From assembly GCF_024734405.1 (NCBI RefSeq), contig NZ_CP059556.1, forward strand, positions 4,588,001 through 4,652,000: 64,000 nucleotides of DNA, written 5' to 3'. How positions within the stretch are numbered: position 1 is the stretch's first letter; the number at the start of each line of letters is the position of its first letter. Positions 7,712 to 15,974 of the stretch are shown piece by piece. This stretch comes from Saccharopolyspora gregorii (lineage in GTDB: Bacteria > Actinomycetota > Actinomycetes > Mycobacteriales > Pseudonocardiaceae). The position numbers and the translations under genes were made by a program. A model generated the notes under the pieces. The model saw nothing but the letters and a program-made list of their open reading frames with translations. It did not search any database and had not been told where the DNA came from.

Positions 7712-7750
7712 GATGGCCCGTCCGCCCGTCCACCGGGTGGGCGGGCCATC
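7712..7750 (+). terminator. hairpin after the Asp23 cluster
   Basis: GATGGCCCG (7712-7720) pairs with CGGGCCATC (7742-7750), and the stem continues inward through TCCGCCC and GGGTGGG with two weak pairs. It begins 13 nt after the amaP stop, as expected for an operon-ending terminator in a high-GC genome. There is no T-run. Confidence 0.6.
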
Positions 7751-7813
7751 GGCACGTCGGGCCCGCAGCGGCACCGAGCGACATACTCGGGCTCCGAGCT
7801 GCGGGAGGTCCAG

Positions 7814-8920
7814 GTGGCGTTGAGCGTGCAACCGCCGGTGAAGCCGATGCTGGCCGCCCCGGTGGACGGCATCCCGGACCGGCCGGGGCTCTGCTTCGAA
7901 CCGAAGTGGGACGGCTTCCGCTGCCTGGTGTTCGCCGACCCGGGCGCCGCCGAACCGGTGGTGCTGCAGTCCCGCACCGGCAAACCGCTGAACCGCTACT
8001 TCCCCGAGGTGCTCGACGCCGCCGGACGGCTGCGCCGGCCCGCGGCGCTGGACGGCGAACTCGTGGTGGTCCGCGCGGACTCGGACGGGCAGCGGCTGGA
8101 CTGGGACGCGCTGTCCGAACGCATCCACCCCGCCGCCAGCCGGGTGCGCGAGCTGGCCGAACGCACCCCGGCGCTGTTCATCGCGTTCGACCTGCTCGCC
8201 CTCGACGACGCGGACCTGCGCGGCGAACCGTTCACCGCGCGCAGGCGGCGGCTGGAAGAGCTCGGGGTGACCGGCCCCGGCCTGCGCACCACCCCGTTGA
8301 CGACGGATCCGGCCACCGCCGCCGCATGGTTCCGGCTGTTCGAGGGCGCGGGCCTGGACGGCGTGATCGGCAAGGACGCCGACGGGCCCTACGCGCCGGG
8401 CAAGCGGACCATGCTCAAGATCAAGCACACGCGCACCGCGGACTGCGTGGTCGCCGGGCTGCGCTGGCACACCGGCACCGAGCCGGGCACCGCCGTCGGT
8501 TCGCTGCTGCTCGGCCTGCACGACGACCGGGACGTGCTGCACCACGTGGGCGTCGCCGGGGCGTTCTCCGCGGAACGGCGCCGCGAACTCGCGGCCGAGC
8601 TGGCGCCGCTGCGCACCGACGCGGAGCACCCGTGGCTCGGCGAGCACGTCGACGACGGGCGGCGGCTTCCCGGGTCGATCAACCGCTGGCGAAGCACGGT
8701 GCAGCCGTGGCAGCCGCTGCGTCCGGAACGGGTGGCCGAGGTCGCCTACGACCACACCGAAGGCGCCGTGCCCGCGCGGTTCCGGCACACCGCGCAGTTC
8801 GTGCGGTGGCGCCCGGATCGCGCGCCGGAGTCCTGCCGCTACGACCAGCTCGACGAGCCCGCGCGCTACGACTTGGACGCCGTCCTCCGCGGCGAAGCGG
8901 CTGATCATCGGCGACCGTGA
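7814..8920 (+). CDS. ligC: ATP-dependent DNA ligase (LigC type)
   Basis: A 368-aa ATP-dependent DNA ligase. The adenylation motif FEPKWDGFR places the nucleophilic Lys at about 31. Further nucleotidyltransferase motifs are SRTGKPLNRYF, LDGELVV and GLDGVIGKDADGPYAPGKRTMLKIKH. The OB-fold domain follows from about 215. Length and order match mycobacterial LigC, which has been linked to excision repair. No primase, nuclease or Ku domain is fused. It starts with GTG. A separate LigD-type polymerase lies at 12.1-13.1 kb. Confidence 0.87.
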   Translation: MALSVQPPVKPMLAAPVDGIPDRPGLCFEPKWDGFRCLVFADPGAAEPVVLQSRTGKPLNRYFPEVLDAAGRLRRPAALDGELVVVRADSDGQRLDWDALSERIHPAASRVRELAERTPALFIAFDLLALDDADLRGEPFTARRRRLEELGVTGPGLRTTPLTTDPATAAAWFRLFEGAGLDGVIGKDADGPYAPGKRTMLKIKHTRTADCVVAGLRWHTGTEPGTAVGSLLLGLHDDRDVLHHVGVAGAFSAERRRELAAELAPLRTDAEHPWLGEHVDDGRRLPGSINRWRSTVQPWQPLRPERVAEVAYDHTEGAVPARFRHTAQFVRWRPDRAPESCRYDQLDEPARYDLDAVLRGEAADHRRP

Positions 8921-9006
8921 TCCACTCGCTATTAGCAGCCGATCTTGGGCCTGCCCGGCGTGAGATCCGCAGGTGAACGCGGTGCGGCAGCTGGACCGCG
9001 CCCGGT

Positions 9007-9909
9007 TCACGTGCTCCGGGTGGCACCGATCGAGGCGAGCACGACGCAACCGATCGCGACCCACTGCAGCACGCCCAGCGCCTCGTGCAGCACCAGCAAG
9101 CCCGCCAACGCGGCCACCGCCGGTTCCAGGCTCATCAGCACGCCGAACACGCGGGGCGGCATCCGCCGCAGCGCCTCGAGCTCCAGCGAGTACGGCACCA
9201 CCGACGACATCAGCGCCACCACGAGCCCCGCCACCAGCACCGCCGGGGACAGCAGCTGCGCCCCCGCCCCGGAGATGCCGAACGGCAGCGCCACCAGCGC
9301 ACCGACCGCCATGCCCAGCGCCAGCCCGGAGCCGCCGCTGGTGCGGCTGCCCAGCTTCGCACCGACCAGGATGTAGGAGGCCCACAGCACCGCCGCGGCG
9401 AGCGCGAACCCGACGCCCACCAGGTCCAGGCCACCGTCCACCCGGGACAGCAGCAGCACGCCGAGCCCGGCGAGCACCGCCCACAGCAGGTCCAGCTTCC
9501 GCTTCGACCCGAACACGGCCACGCCCAGCGGCCCCAGGAATTCGATGGTCACCGCCACGCCCAGCGGGATCCGGTCGATCGCCTGGTACAGGCAGATGTT
9601 CATCCCCGCCAGCACCGAGCCGTACCCGACGACCACGAGCAGCGTCGTGCGGTCCAGCCGCACCGACGGCCGCCACACGACCACCAGCACCAGCGCGGCG
9701 AACAGCAGCCGCAGCGTGACCACCCCGGACGCCCCGGCGAGCGCGAACAGCTGCTTGGCGAACGCGGCCCCGACCTGGAGGCTGATCACGCCCAGCAGCA
9801 CCAGCACCGGCGGCGGGACGGCGCCGAACCCGCGGGCCAACGCCGGTTGCACCCCGGACCGGAGGGGCCGCCCGCGCGACGACGCACCGTCCATGTTGAC
9901 CGCGACCAC
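9007..9909 (-). CDS. EamA/DMT-family transporter (RhtA-like)
   Basis: A 300-aa drug/metabolite transporter with about ten predicted membrane segments in two EamA repeats. The segment GVAVTIEFLGPLGVAVFGSKRK is typical of the threonine/homoserine exporter (RhtA) branch. I set the start at GTG 9909 because AGGAGG lies 7 nt upstream; the frame remains open further upstream, but that part (Arg/Gly-rich) is not family-like. Small-molecule efflux is likely; the substrate is unknown. It is divergent from the lipoprotein gene. Confidence 0.82.
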   Translation of the reverse strand: MVAVNMDGASSRGRPLRSGVQPALARGFGAVPPPVLVLLGVISLQVGAAFAKQLFALAGASGVVTLRLLFAALVLVVVWRPSVRLDRTTLLVVVGYGSVLAGMNICLYQAIDRIPLGVAVTIEFLGPLGVAVFGSKRKLDLLWAVLAGLGVLLLSRVDGGLDLVGVGFALAAAVLWASYILVGAKLGSRTSGGSGLALGMAVGALVALPFGISGAGAQLLSPAVLVAGLVVALMSSVVPYSLELEALRRMPPRVFGVLMSLEPAVAALAGLLVLHEALGVLQWVAIGCVVLASIGATRST

Positions 9910-10128
9910 GCCTGCTCCTCCTGATCCCGGGTCGACCACCCGTTCCGCTCCGCTGTACCCGGCACCGGGGCGGCGCGCACGTCCGGCCCGAGTGCCCGGC
10001 GAACCGTAGCCGCCGCGGCGGGCGCGCCCAACCGGATTGCGACGAGGCACGCACCGCTCCCCCTCACCCGGTGCTCACGCCGATCATGCGATGCTCAGCG
10101 CAGATCCCGACCACGCAGAGGAGCAGTC

Positions 10129-11685
10129 GTGCCGCGCACCAGCCACCGCATCGGTGCTCTGCTGCTGCTCACCGCGCTGGTGGCGGGGTGCTCCGCGGGT
10201 CCGTCGCAACGGCCCGCCGTCGCCTACCGGGACGCCGAACAGCCGGTGGCGCCCGCCCCCGCGCCACCCGGACCGGCACCGCTGCCGGGGCTCGGCCCGT
10301 CCGCGGGCAGCGCGCTGAACTGGGCGGACTGCACCGGGGAGACCCGCGAGGAGCTGGCGTTGCCCGCGACCGGCCCGTCGTTCTCCTGCTCGCAGCTGCT
10401 GACCACGTTGGACTCGCCGGAGGCGCCCGCCGAGGGCACGACCCGCGCGGCGCTGCTGAGCACCGGCACCGGCGGCGTCCCGCTGGTGGTGCTGGGCGAC
10501 GTGCACGGCGAGCCGGGCACCTCGGTGGCCGCGCGGCTGGCGCTGAAGCTGCCGCCGGAGGTGCTGCGCACCTTCCGGATCATCGGCATGGACCGACGCG
10601 GCACCGGCCAGTCGGATCCGGCGGACTGCATGCCGCCGACGCAGCGGGAGAACATCATCGGCTTCGACCCGCAGGCCACCGACCGGGCGTCGCTGGACCG
10701 GCTGCTGACCTCGGTGCGGGTGTCCAGCCAGGAGTGCCTGCTGGACCTGGACGACCGGTTGCAGGCCTACGACTCGTGGCGCACCGCGGCGGACCTGGAG
10801 GAGCTGCGGCTGGAGCTCGACGTGCCGAAGCTGCACGCCGTCGGGATCGGCGAGGCGACCCGGGTGCTCACCACCTACGCGCAGCGCTACCCGGATTCGG
10901 TGGGCCGGATGGTGTTCGACGGCGGGCTGGACCCGCAGCTGGACGCGATGGCCGTCGCCGGGGCGCAGGCGCAGGGCGCGGAGCAGACCTTCGACGCGTT
11001 CGCCGCCGACTGCGCCGCCCGGGGTTCCTGCCCGCTGGGTCCCGATCCGCGCCGCACCGTGCAGGAACTGGTGCAGCGGACGCGGGCGACGTCGCTGCCT
11101 GCCGCCGACGGGCCGGTGAGCGCGGGCAAGATCGTGCGGGTGCTGCTGCACGGCCTGGGCGAACCGGAGCGCTGGCCGCGGCTGGCATCGGCGCTGGCCG
11201 CGGCGAACTCCGGGGACGGGGCGCGGATCAGCGCGCTCGCCGCCCCGCTGGTGCGGGAGACCGGGGCCGATCCCGCGCGGCTCGACGGCGACCTGATCAC
11301 CAGTTGCAACGACACCAGGCTGCGGCTGCCCGCCGAGCGGCTCGTGCACGTGGCGACCGAATGGACGGGGACGAACACGCTGTTCGGCGGCCTGTTCGCG
11401 CAGCGCCTCGCCTGGTGCGCGCAGTGGCCGGAACCGCAGGAGGAACCGCCGCCGCCGTCCGCGCCGGGCCTGCCGCCGATCCCCGTGGTGACCACCGAGA
11501 ACGATCCGCTGGTGCCGGCGCAGGGCAGCAAGCACCTGGCGGAGCAGCTGCCGACGGGCGTCGCGGTCAACTGGCAGGGCACCGGGCACGGCGCGATCGG
11601 CCGCTCGGACTGCGTGACCGACGCGGTGAGCCGGTTCCTCGTGCAGGGCGCCTTGCCCGCCGAGGGCAAGGCCTGCCCCGCCTGA
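10129..11685 (+). CDS. alpha/beta-hydrolase-fold lipoprotein lacking the catalytic Ser
   Basis: A 518-aa secreted lipoprotein: hydrophobic leader, lipobox LVAGC (Cys about 22), a Pro-rich linker, then a TAP-like alpha/beta hydrolase. The acid and base regions look intact (TTENDPLVPAQ and GTGHGAI near the C-terminus) and the RRGTGQSDP loop is present. The nucleophile elbow, normally GxSxG before a DG..DP strand, reads VGIGEATRV ahead of VGRMVFDGGLDP, with Gly where Ser should be. It is therefore probably not an active hydrolase and may bind a substrate or partner outside the membrane. GTG start with GAGGAG upstream. Confidence 0.82.
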   Translation: MPRTSHRIGALLLLTALVAGCSAGPSQRPAVAYRDAEQPVAPAPAPPGPAPLPGLGPSAGSALNWADCTGETREELALPATGPSFSCSQLLTTLDSPEAPAEGTTRAALLSTGTGGVPLVVLGDVHGEPGTSVAARLALKLPPEVLRTFRIIGMDRRGTGQSDPADCMPPTQRENIIGFDPQATDRASLDRLLTSVRVSSQECLLDLDDRLQAYDSWRTAADLEELRLELDVPKLHAVGIGEATRVLTTYAQRYPDSVGRMVFDGGLDPQLDAMAVAGAQAQGAEQTFDAFAADCAARGSCPLGPDPRRTVQELVQRTRATSLPAADGPVSAGKIVRVLLHGLGEPERWPRLASALAAANSGDGARISALAAPLVRETGADPARLDGDLITSCNDTRLRLPAERLVHVATEWTGTNTLFGGLFAQRLAWCAQWPEPQEEPPPPSAPGLPPIPVVTTENDPLVPAQGSKHLAEQLPTGVAVNWQGTGHGAIGRSDCVTDAVSRFLVQGALPAEGKACPA

Positions 11686-11699
11686 TCACCCGTGCGCGC

Positions 11700-11737
11700 G
11701 GGTTCCGGGGGTGCGGAGTCCGCTGCCCCCGGAACCC
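11700..11737. terminator. bidirectional hairpin terminator
   Basis: A perfect 12-bp stem: GGGTTCCGGGGG (11700-11711) and CCCCCGGAACCC (11726-11737). It lies between the convergent lipoprotein gene and the Cys-rich peptide gene and could serve both. Confidence 0.75.
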
Positions 11738-11748
11738 GGTGCGTGCGA

Positions 11749-11850
11749 TCAGCAGCCCGAGCAACACCCGCAGGAAGGACCGCTGCAACTCGCGCAGCAG
11801 CTGCAACCGCCGCTGGCCTGCGGGGTCGTCTCGTTCTCGGTGGGAACCAT
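11749..11850 (-). CDS. 33-aa Cys-rich peptide with duplicated CxCCxxC motif
   Basis: The frame encodes a 15-residue head, MVPTENETTPQASGG, followed by an 18-residue Cys-rich tail. The eight Cys are at 16, 18, 19, 22, 27, 29, 30 and 33, forming two identical CxCCxxC units separated by SGPS. The ATG has GAGGAG about 6 nt upstream and the gene ends 11 bp from a strong hairpin, so it looks like a real gene despite its size. The Gly-Gly before the first Cys resembles a leader-cleavage site, and thiopeptide-like precursors share this composition. A metal-binding peptide is an equally valid reading. No RiPP modification enzyme is nearby. Confidence 0.65.
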   Translation of the reverse strand: MVPTENETTPQASGGCSCCASCSGPSCGCCSGC

Positions 11851-12114
11851 GGCGTTCTCCTCACGTGCTTGAGCACCAGCGGTAGCGAGCATGCGCGCCC
11901 GAACACCGCGGGTGACACCGCCGAGCGAGGGATCGGCCGTCCGCCGACCTGCTGAACAGGCGACATGCACCCATTGCAATCCGTCACCATCCCGCTCGGT
12001 GACCAGCACGCGGCCCCTCGTCCCGGTGTCGCCCGTTCCGGGAAGGCCGCGCATCGCGCTCCCGCGGCGTCCGACCGGCGTCGCGAGCGCGCCGGACGTC
12101 GCCGGCGGGAGCGC

Positions 12115-13146
12115 TCACCCGGCGCTCTCGTCGCCGCGCCGCGCTTCCAGGGACGCCTTGCGGGAGCGGGTGGGTTCGCCGGGCATCTTGGGGTGGTCGG
12201 GCGGGTAGGGGAGTTCGCCGAGGCCGCGGTCGCGGCGGTCCCGTTCGAACCAGTCCAGGGCGAGGTCCAGCTCGCCGGACGAGTCGTCCAGCCCGCGGTG
12301 CGGGTCGCCGCGTTCGGCCAGCAGACCGGGAACCGTGCCCAGGTCGAAGTCGTCCGGTTCCGCGTCCGGCAGCTGCTCCCAGGTCAGCGGCATCGACACG
12401 GTGGCGCGCGAGGTGCCGCGGATCGACCACGACGAGGCGACGGTGCGGTCCCGCGCGGCCTGGTTGAAGTCGAGGAAGACCCGCCTTCCGCGGTCCTCCT
12501 TCCACCAGGCGACGGTCGCCTGCTCGGGGATGCGGCGCTGCACCTCGCGGGCCAGCGCGATCACCGCGCGCCGCACCTCGATGAAGTCCCAGCGCGGCTC
12601 GACGCGCACCAGCACGTGCACCCCGCGGCCACCGGAGGTCTTCGGGAAGCCGGTGAGGCCGGCCTCCGCCAGCACCTCCCGCAGCACCTGCGCCACCGCC
12701 ACGGCCTCCGGATATCCGGTGCCGGGCTGCGGATCCAGGTCGATGCGCAGCTCGTCGGGGTGCTCCACGTCCGCCGAGCGCACCGGCCACGGGTGGAAGT
12801 CCAGGGTGCCCAGCCCCGCCGCCCACACCAGCACCGCGGGCTCGGTCGGCAGCACGCTGTCCGCGGTGCGCCCCGACGGGAACGTCACCCGCACCGACCG
12901 CACCCACTCGGGGGCGCCCTTCGGCACCCGCTTCGCGTAGAACGGCTCGGACCCGACCCCGCCGGGGAACCGCTTCAACGTCGTGGGCCGGTCCCCCACC
13001 GCCCGCAGCAGCGGTTCGGCGACCGCCAGGTAGTACTCGGCGACCTGGAGCTTGGTGAACCCGCGCTCCGGGAAGTACACCTTGTCCGGGTGCGACAGCC
13101 GCACCGCCCTGCCCGCGACGTCCAGTTCCCGCGCTGCCTCCGCCAT
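12115..13146 (-). CDS. LigD-type DNA polymerase/primase domain protein
   Basis: A 343-aa stand-alone polymerase domain of the LigD/AEP primase superfamily. LSHPDKVYFPERGFTK opens the fold. The metal-binding DxD is in RIDLDPQPG, followed by KTSGGRGVHVLV (nucleotide-binding His) and the third Asp in RVFLDFNQ. Such proteins synthesise or fill in ends in non-homologous end joining or excision repair. No ligase, phosphoesterase or Ku gene adjoins it. ATG 13146 gives the family-like start MAEAARELDV. The long tail (about 300-343) is charged. Confidence 0.87.
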   Translation of the reverse strand: MAEAARELDVAGRAVRLSHPDKVYFPERGFTKLQVAEYYLAVAEPLLRAVGDRPTTLKRFPGGVGSEPFYAKRVPKGAPEWVRSVRVTFPSGRTADSVLPTEPAVLVWAAGLGTLDFHPWPVRSADVEHPDELRIDLDPQPGTGYPEAVAVAQVLREVLAEAGLTGFPKTSGGRGVHVLVRVEPRWDFIEVRRAVIALAREVQRRIPEQATVAWWKEDRGRRVFLDFNQAARDRTVASSWSIRGTSRATVSMPLTWEQLPDAEPDDFDLGTVPGLLAERGDPHRGLDDSSGELDLALDWFERDRRDRGLGELPYPPDHPKMPGEPTRSRKASLEARRGDESAG

Positions 13147-13212
13147 CCGCGCAGCGTAGGTCGGCGGCTCCGGCACTGCCTGCGACCGCCGTCCGCGGGC
13201 TACCGTGGGGCC

Positions 13213-13521
13213 ATGGCGCCAGCAGGCCACGACCCCGACGCCCCGCGGGACCGGTTCGCCGACGACCTCGTCGGGCTGGACCCGCACGACCCGGAGGCGC
13301 GGGCCTTCGCCGAACACCTGGACCGGATGGAACGCCCCGGTTCGAAGGCCACCGTCGAAGGCATGCTCATCGGCGTCGACGACTTCGCCCGCTGCGCGAA
13401 CCGGACGCAGGGGCACCGGCGCGTCGTGGTGGTGTTCGTCGTGCTGCTGATCCTGCTCGGCGTCGGCGTCACCGTGTGGAACGCGGTGGTCTTCATGCTC
13501 GGCGCGTTCCTCGGCGGGTGA
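13213..13521 (+). CDS. small single-pass membrane protein
   Basis: A 102-aa protein with an acidic, Asp/Pro/Arg-rich cytosolic part (about 1-68) and one C-terminal hydrophobic region, VVVVFVVLLILLGVGVTVWNAVVFMLGAFLGG, which may cross the membrane once or as a hairpin. ATG 13213 was preferred because upstream sequence in this frame belongs to the divergent polymerase gene region. I do not recognise the family. It ends 47 bp before msrB and could be co-transcribed with it. Confidence 0.65.
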   Translation: MAPAGHDPDAPRDRFADDLVGLDPHDPEARAFAEHLDRMERPGSKATVEGMLIGVDDFARCANRTQGHRRVVVVFVVLLILLGVGVTVWNAVVFMLGAFLGG

Positions 13522-13568
13522 GCGGGAGCACGCGGGCACTCGATCTTGCGAAGGGTTAGCGTGGACGC

Positions 13569-13991
13569 ATGGATCCGGTCGTGGGCGCCACCCCCAAAGT
13601 CGTGAAGTCCGAGCAGGAATGGCGGGAGCAGCTCGGCCCGCAGGAGTACGCGGTGCTGCGGCAGGCCGCCACCGAAGCTCCGTGGACGGGCGAGTACACC
13701 GAGACCAAGTCGGTCGGCGCGTACGACTGCCGCGCCTGCGGGGCGGAGCTGTTCCGCAGCACCGAGAAGTTCGAGTCGCACTGCGGCTGGCCGTCGTTCT
13801 TCGACGCCCGCGACTCCGACGCGGTGATCCTGCGCGAGGACCGCTCGCTCGGCATGGTCCGCGTCGAAGTGCTGTGCGCGAGTTGCCTGAGCCACCTGGG
13901 CCACCTGTTCGAGGGCGAGGGCTACGACACCCCCACCGACCAGCGCTACTGCATCAACTCGATCGCCCTGCGGCACGTCCCGGAGAGCTGA
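13569..13991 (+). CDS. msrB: peptide-methionine (R)-S-oxide reductase
   Basis: A 140-aa MsrB that reduces methionine-R-sulfoxide in proteins, using thioredoxin. The zinc-binding pairs are CRAC (about 55-58) and CASC (about 103-106). Between them lies SHCGWPSFFDA, and the catalytic Cys is in RYCINS (about 128). Length and order are normal. It starts with ATG. Convergent with the oxidoreductase downstream; an inverted repeat overlaps both stops. Confidence 0.93.
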   Translation: MDPVVGATPKVVKSEQEWREQLGPQEYAVLRQAATEAPWTGEYTETKSVGAYDCRACGAELFRSTEKFESHCGWPSFFDARDSDAVILREDRSLGMVRVEVLCASCLSHLGHLFEGEGYDTPTDQRYCINSIALRHVPES

Positions 13992-14035
13992 CCGGCCACA
14001 CCGCCCGAGCGCCGCGGGAGCCGCGGCCGGGTCAG
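13988..14035. terminator. inverted repeat between convergent genes
   Basis: CTGACCGGCC (13988-13997) pairs with GGCCGGGTCAG (14025-14035) with one bulged G, and CCGCGG units pair inside. The arms include both genes' stop codons. A shared terminator is likely, though there is no T-run. Confidence 0.45.
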
Positions 14036-15081
14036 CCGAACGCGGGCATCAGGTGCTCGGCGATGAGCCGCAGCTGATCGGCCGCGCTCGGCACTCCCGG
14101 CACGTCCACCCCGGAGAAGGCGCGGACCAGCTCGGCATCGGTGACCGCCAGGACCAGGTGGTTCACCTCGGTCGGCGCGATGTCCCGCTGGATGCGCTCC
14201 AGGCACTCCTGCGGCGTCCCGGCGACCGACAGCTTCTCCGCGAGCTCCGGCGGGGTGAGTTCGTAGGCCCGCGCGAGGTCACCCGCGCCGACGGCGGCGA
14301 CGACCTCGGCCAGCGAAGCCGGATCCACCCCGTTGCGGCGCAGCTGCTCAGCGGGCATCGCCGAGGCGTACAGGCCGATCATCGCCCGGGCCGCCCGCTT
14401 CGCCGCCGCCCCGTCCGGGCCGGTGGCGAACACGATCCAGGCGCCGATGTCCAGCCGCCGCCAGTCCCGCCCGGCCCGCTCCGCGCCGAGCCGGACGTTC
14501 GCGACCAGGTAGTCGTAGGCGTCGCGGGTGCAGCTCAACGCGTGGTGCACGCCGTCGGAGATCTCCCCCGCCAGCTGGAAGGACTTCGGGCCGCGCATCG
14601 CGCCCAGCAGCACCGGCAGCCGCTGCTGCACCGGGGTGGCGAAGGTGAACAGCCCGTCGTAGCGGAAGAACTCGCCTTCGAACGTGATCGCCCGCTCGTC
14701 CAGGAAGGTGCGGATCACGTGGTGCGCCTCCCGCACCCGGGACAGCGGCTTCGTCCGTGCCCAGTCGATGCCGTACTGGGCGAGCAACCCGAAGTTCCCG
14801 CTGGAGATCACCACCTCGGCGCGCCCGCCGGTCAGCTCGTCCAGGGTCGCCGCGGCCTGCGCGATCAGCGTCGGTTCGCGCAGCGTCACCGGTGAGACGC
14901 TCGGCCCGAACCGGATGCGGCGGGTCCGCGCGGCGGCCGCGGCGAACAGCAGCCACAGGTCCTTGTGCCAGGTCTCGTCGGCGGCGTACGCCGCGTGGAA
15001 ACCCAGTTCGTCGGCCAGTTCGATCGTCGCCAGCGAGTCGGCCACCGGGTGGTCGGGCAACATCACGTAGCTGAACCGCAT
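14032..15081 (-). CDS. LLM-class F420-dependent oxidoreductase
   Basis: A 349-aa luciferase-like monooxygenase-family protein (TIM barrel), most similar to F420-dependent reductases or dehydrogenases. Supporting segments are ADELGFHAAYAADETWHKDLWLLFAAAAART, GPSVSPVTLREPTLIAQAAATLDELTGGRAEVVIS and PVLLGAMRGPKSFQLAGEISDGVHHALS. ATG 15081 was chosen because GAGGGGAGC lies just upstream; the frame opens further 5' without family similarity. The substrate cannot be told from the sequence. It is divergent from the GntR gene. Confidence 0.85.
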   Translation of the reverse strand: MRFSYVMLPDHPVADSLATIELADELGFHAAYAADETWHKDLWLLFAAAAARTRRIRFGPSVSPVTLREPTLIAQAAATLDELTGGRAEVVISSGNFGLLAQYGIDWARTKPLSRVREAHHVIRTFLDERAITFEGEFFRYDGLFTFATPVQQRLPVLLGAMRGPKSFQLAGEISDGVHHALSCTRDAYDYLVANVRLGAERAGRDWRRLDIGAWIVFATGPDGAAAKRAARAMIGLYASAMPAEQLRRNGVDPASLAEVVAAVGAGDLARAYELTPPELAEKLSVAGTPQECLERIQRDIAPTEVNHLVLAVTDAELVRAFSGVDVPGVPSAADQLRLIAEHLMPAFG

Positions 15082-15227
15082 CCCGCTCCCCTCGACCAGT
15101 GCCCCGTGCAGTCTGCGCCGCCGGGTGATCCGGCCGAACCCGCCGGACGGGTAGATCCGGCCGGTGCACGGGAATCCGTCGTGGATCATGTGGAACGGTT
15201 CAGCATCACATCGTGGAGGGAGGTGCC

Positions 15228-15974
15228 GTGCCCGTCGACGAGACGCTGCGTTCGCTCCGGCGGTGGTCGCGGACGCCCGGGCCCGCCGACGCGGCGGGCG
15301 TGGCGGGCCGGATCGCCGAAGCCATCGTGCTGGGGCTGCTCCCCGACGGGGAGCGGGTTCCCGGCGGCGCGGAGCTGGCCGCGCTGCTCGGCTGCCGGGC
15401 CGAGGTGGCGCGGGACGCGCTCGGCAGGCTCGCCGGGGACGGCCTGGTGATCACCTCGGCGGTCGGGCCGCTGATCCGGCGCCCCGCCGATCCGCTGCTG
15501 GTAGCGGGCACCGCGCGGCTGCGGGAGCTGGACGCGCACGCGCTGCGGGAGATCTCCGACCAGCACTCCGCGATCGCGGGCACCGCCGCGCTGCTCGCCG
15601 CCGAACGCGCCACCGCCGACGAGCTGACCGCGCTGCGCGCGCTCGCCGCCGAGTTCGCCGCCGCCACCGGCACCACCGACCGGCGCAGGCTCGACGGGAG
15701 GCTGCACATCGAGATCGGCGCCGCCGCGCAGTCCTCCCGGCTCACCCACCAGGAGATCGCGTTGCAGACCGAGACCGGCGCGCTGCGCTGGCTGCCGTGG
15801 GCCGAGGCGATCCCGCACGGCGCCGAGACCGCCCAGCACGCGGCGATCCTCGACGCCATCGAGGCCGGCGCGGGCGACCGGGCCCGCGCCCTCGCCGAGG
15901 ACCACGTGCGGGCCGGCATCCGGCGGCTCGTCGAATTCCGGCTGTGGTCCGGCGACCAGAGGTGCGGGCGATGA
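15228..15974 (+). CDS. GntR/FCD-type transcriptional regulator
   Basis: A 248-aa FadR/FCD-type regulator. The winged helix-turn-helix spans about 25-75 (AEAIVLGLLPDGERVPGGAELAALLGCRAEVARDALGRLAGDGLV). The helical FCD effector domain follows, with the Asp/His pattern RRLDGRLHIEIGAAAQSS and HAAILDAIEAGAGDRARALAEDHV; the His residues suit a bound metal or carboxylate effector. GTG 15228 follows GGAGGGAGG closely; GTG 15213 is an in-frame alternative. It overlaps the cache-domain gene by 4 nt. Confidence 0.85.
   Translation: MPVDETLRSLRRWSRTPGPADAAGVAGRIAEAIVLGLLPDGERVPGGAELAALLGCRAEVARDALGRLAGDGLVITSAVGPLIRRPADPLLVAGTARLRELDAHALREISDQHSAIAGTAALLAAERATADELTALRALAAEFAAATGTTDRRRLDGRLHIEIGAAAQSSRLTHQEIALQTETGALRWLPWAEAIPHGAETAQHAAILDAIEAGAGDRARALAEDHVRAGIRRLVEFRLWSGDQRCGR

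Noticed and set aside
5870-10054. Very long minus-strand open frame opposite the Asp23 cluster and ligC
   Set aside because: Its product is low-complexity Arg/Ala/Gly/Pro and resembles no family. It mirrors well-supported plus-strand genes and results from the scarcity of stops in high-GC DNA. Only its far end (the EamA transporter region, in another frame) is coding.
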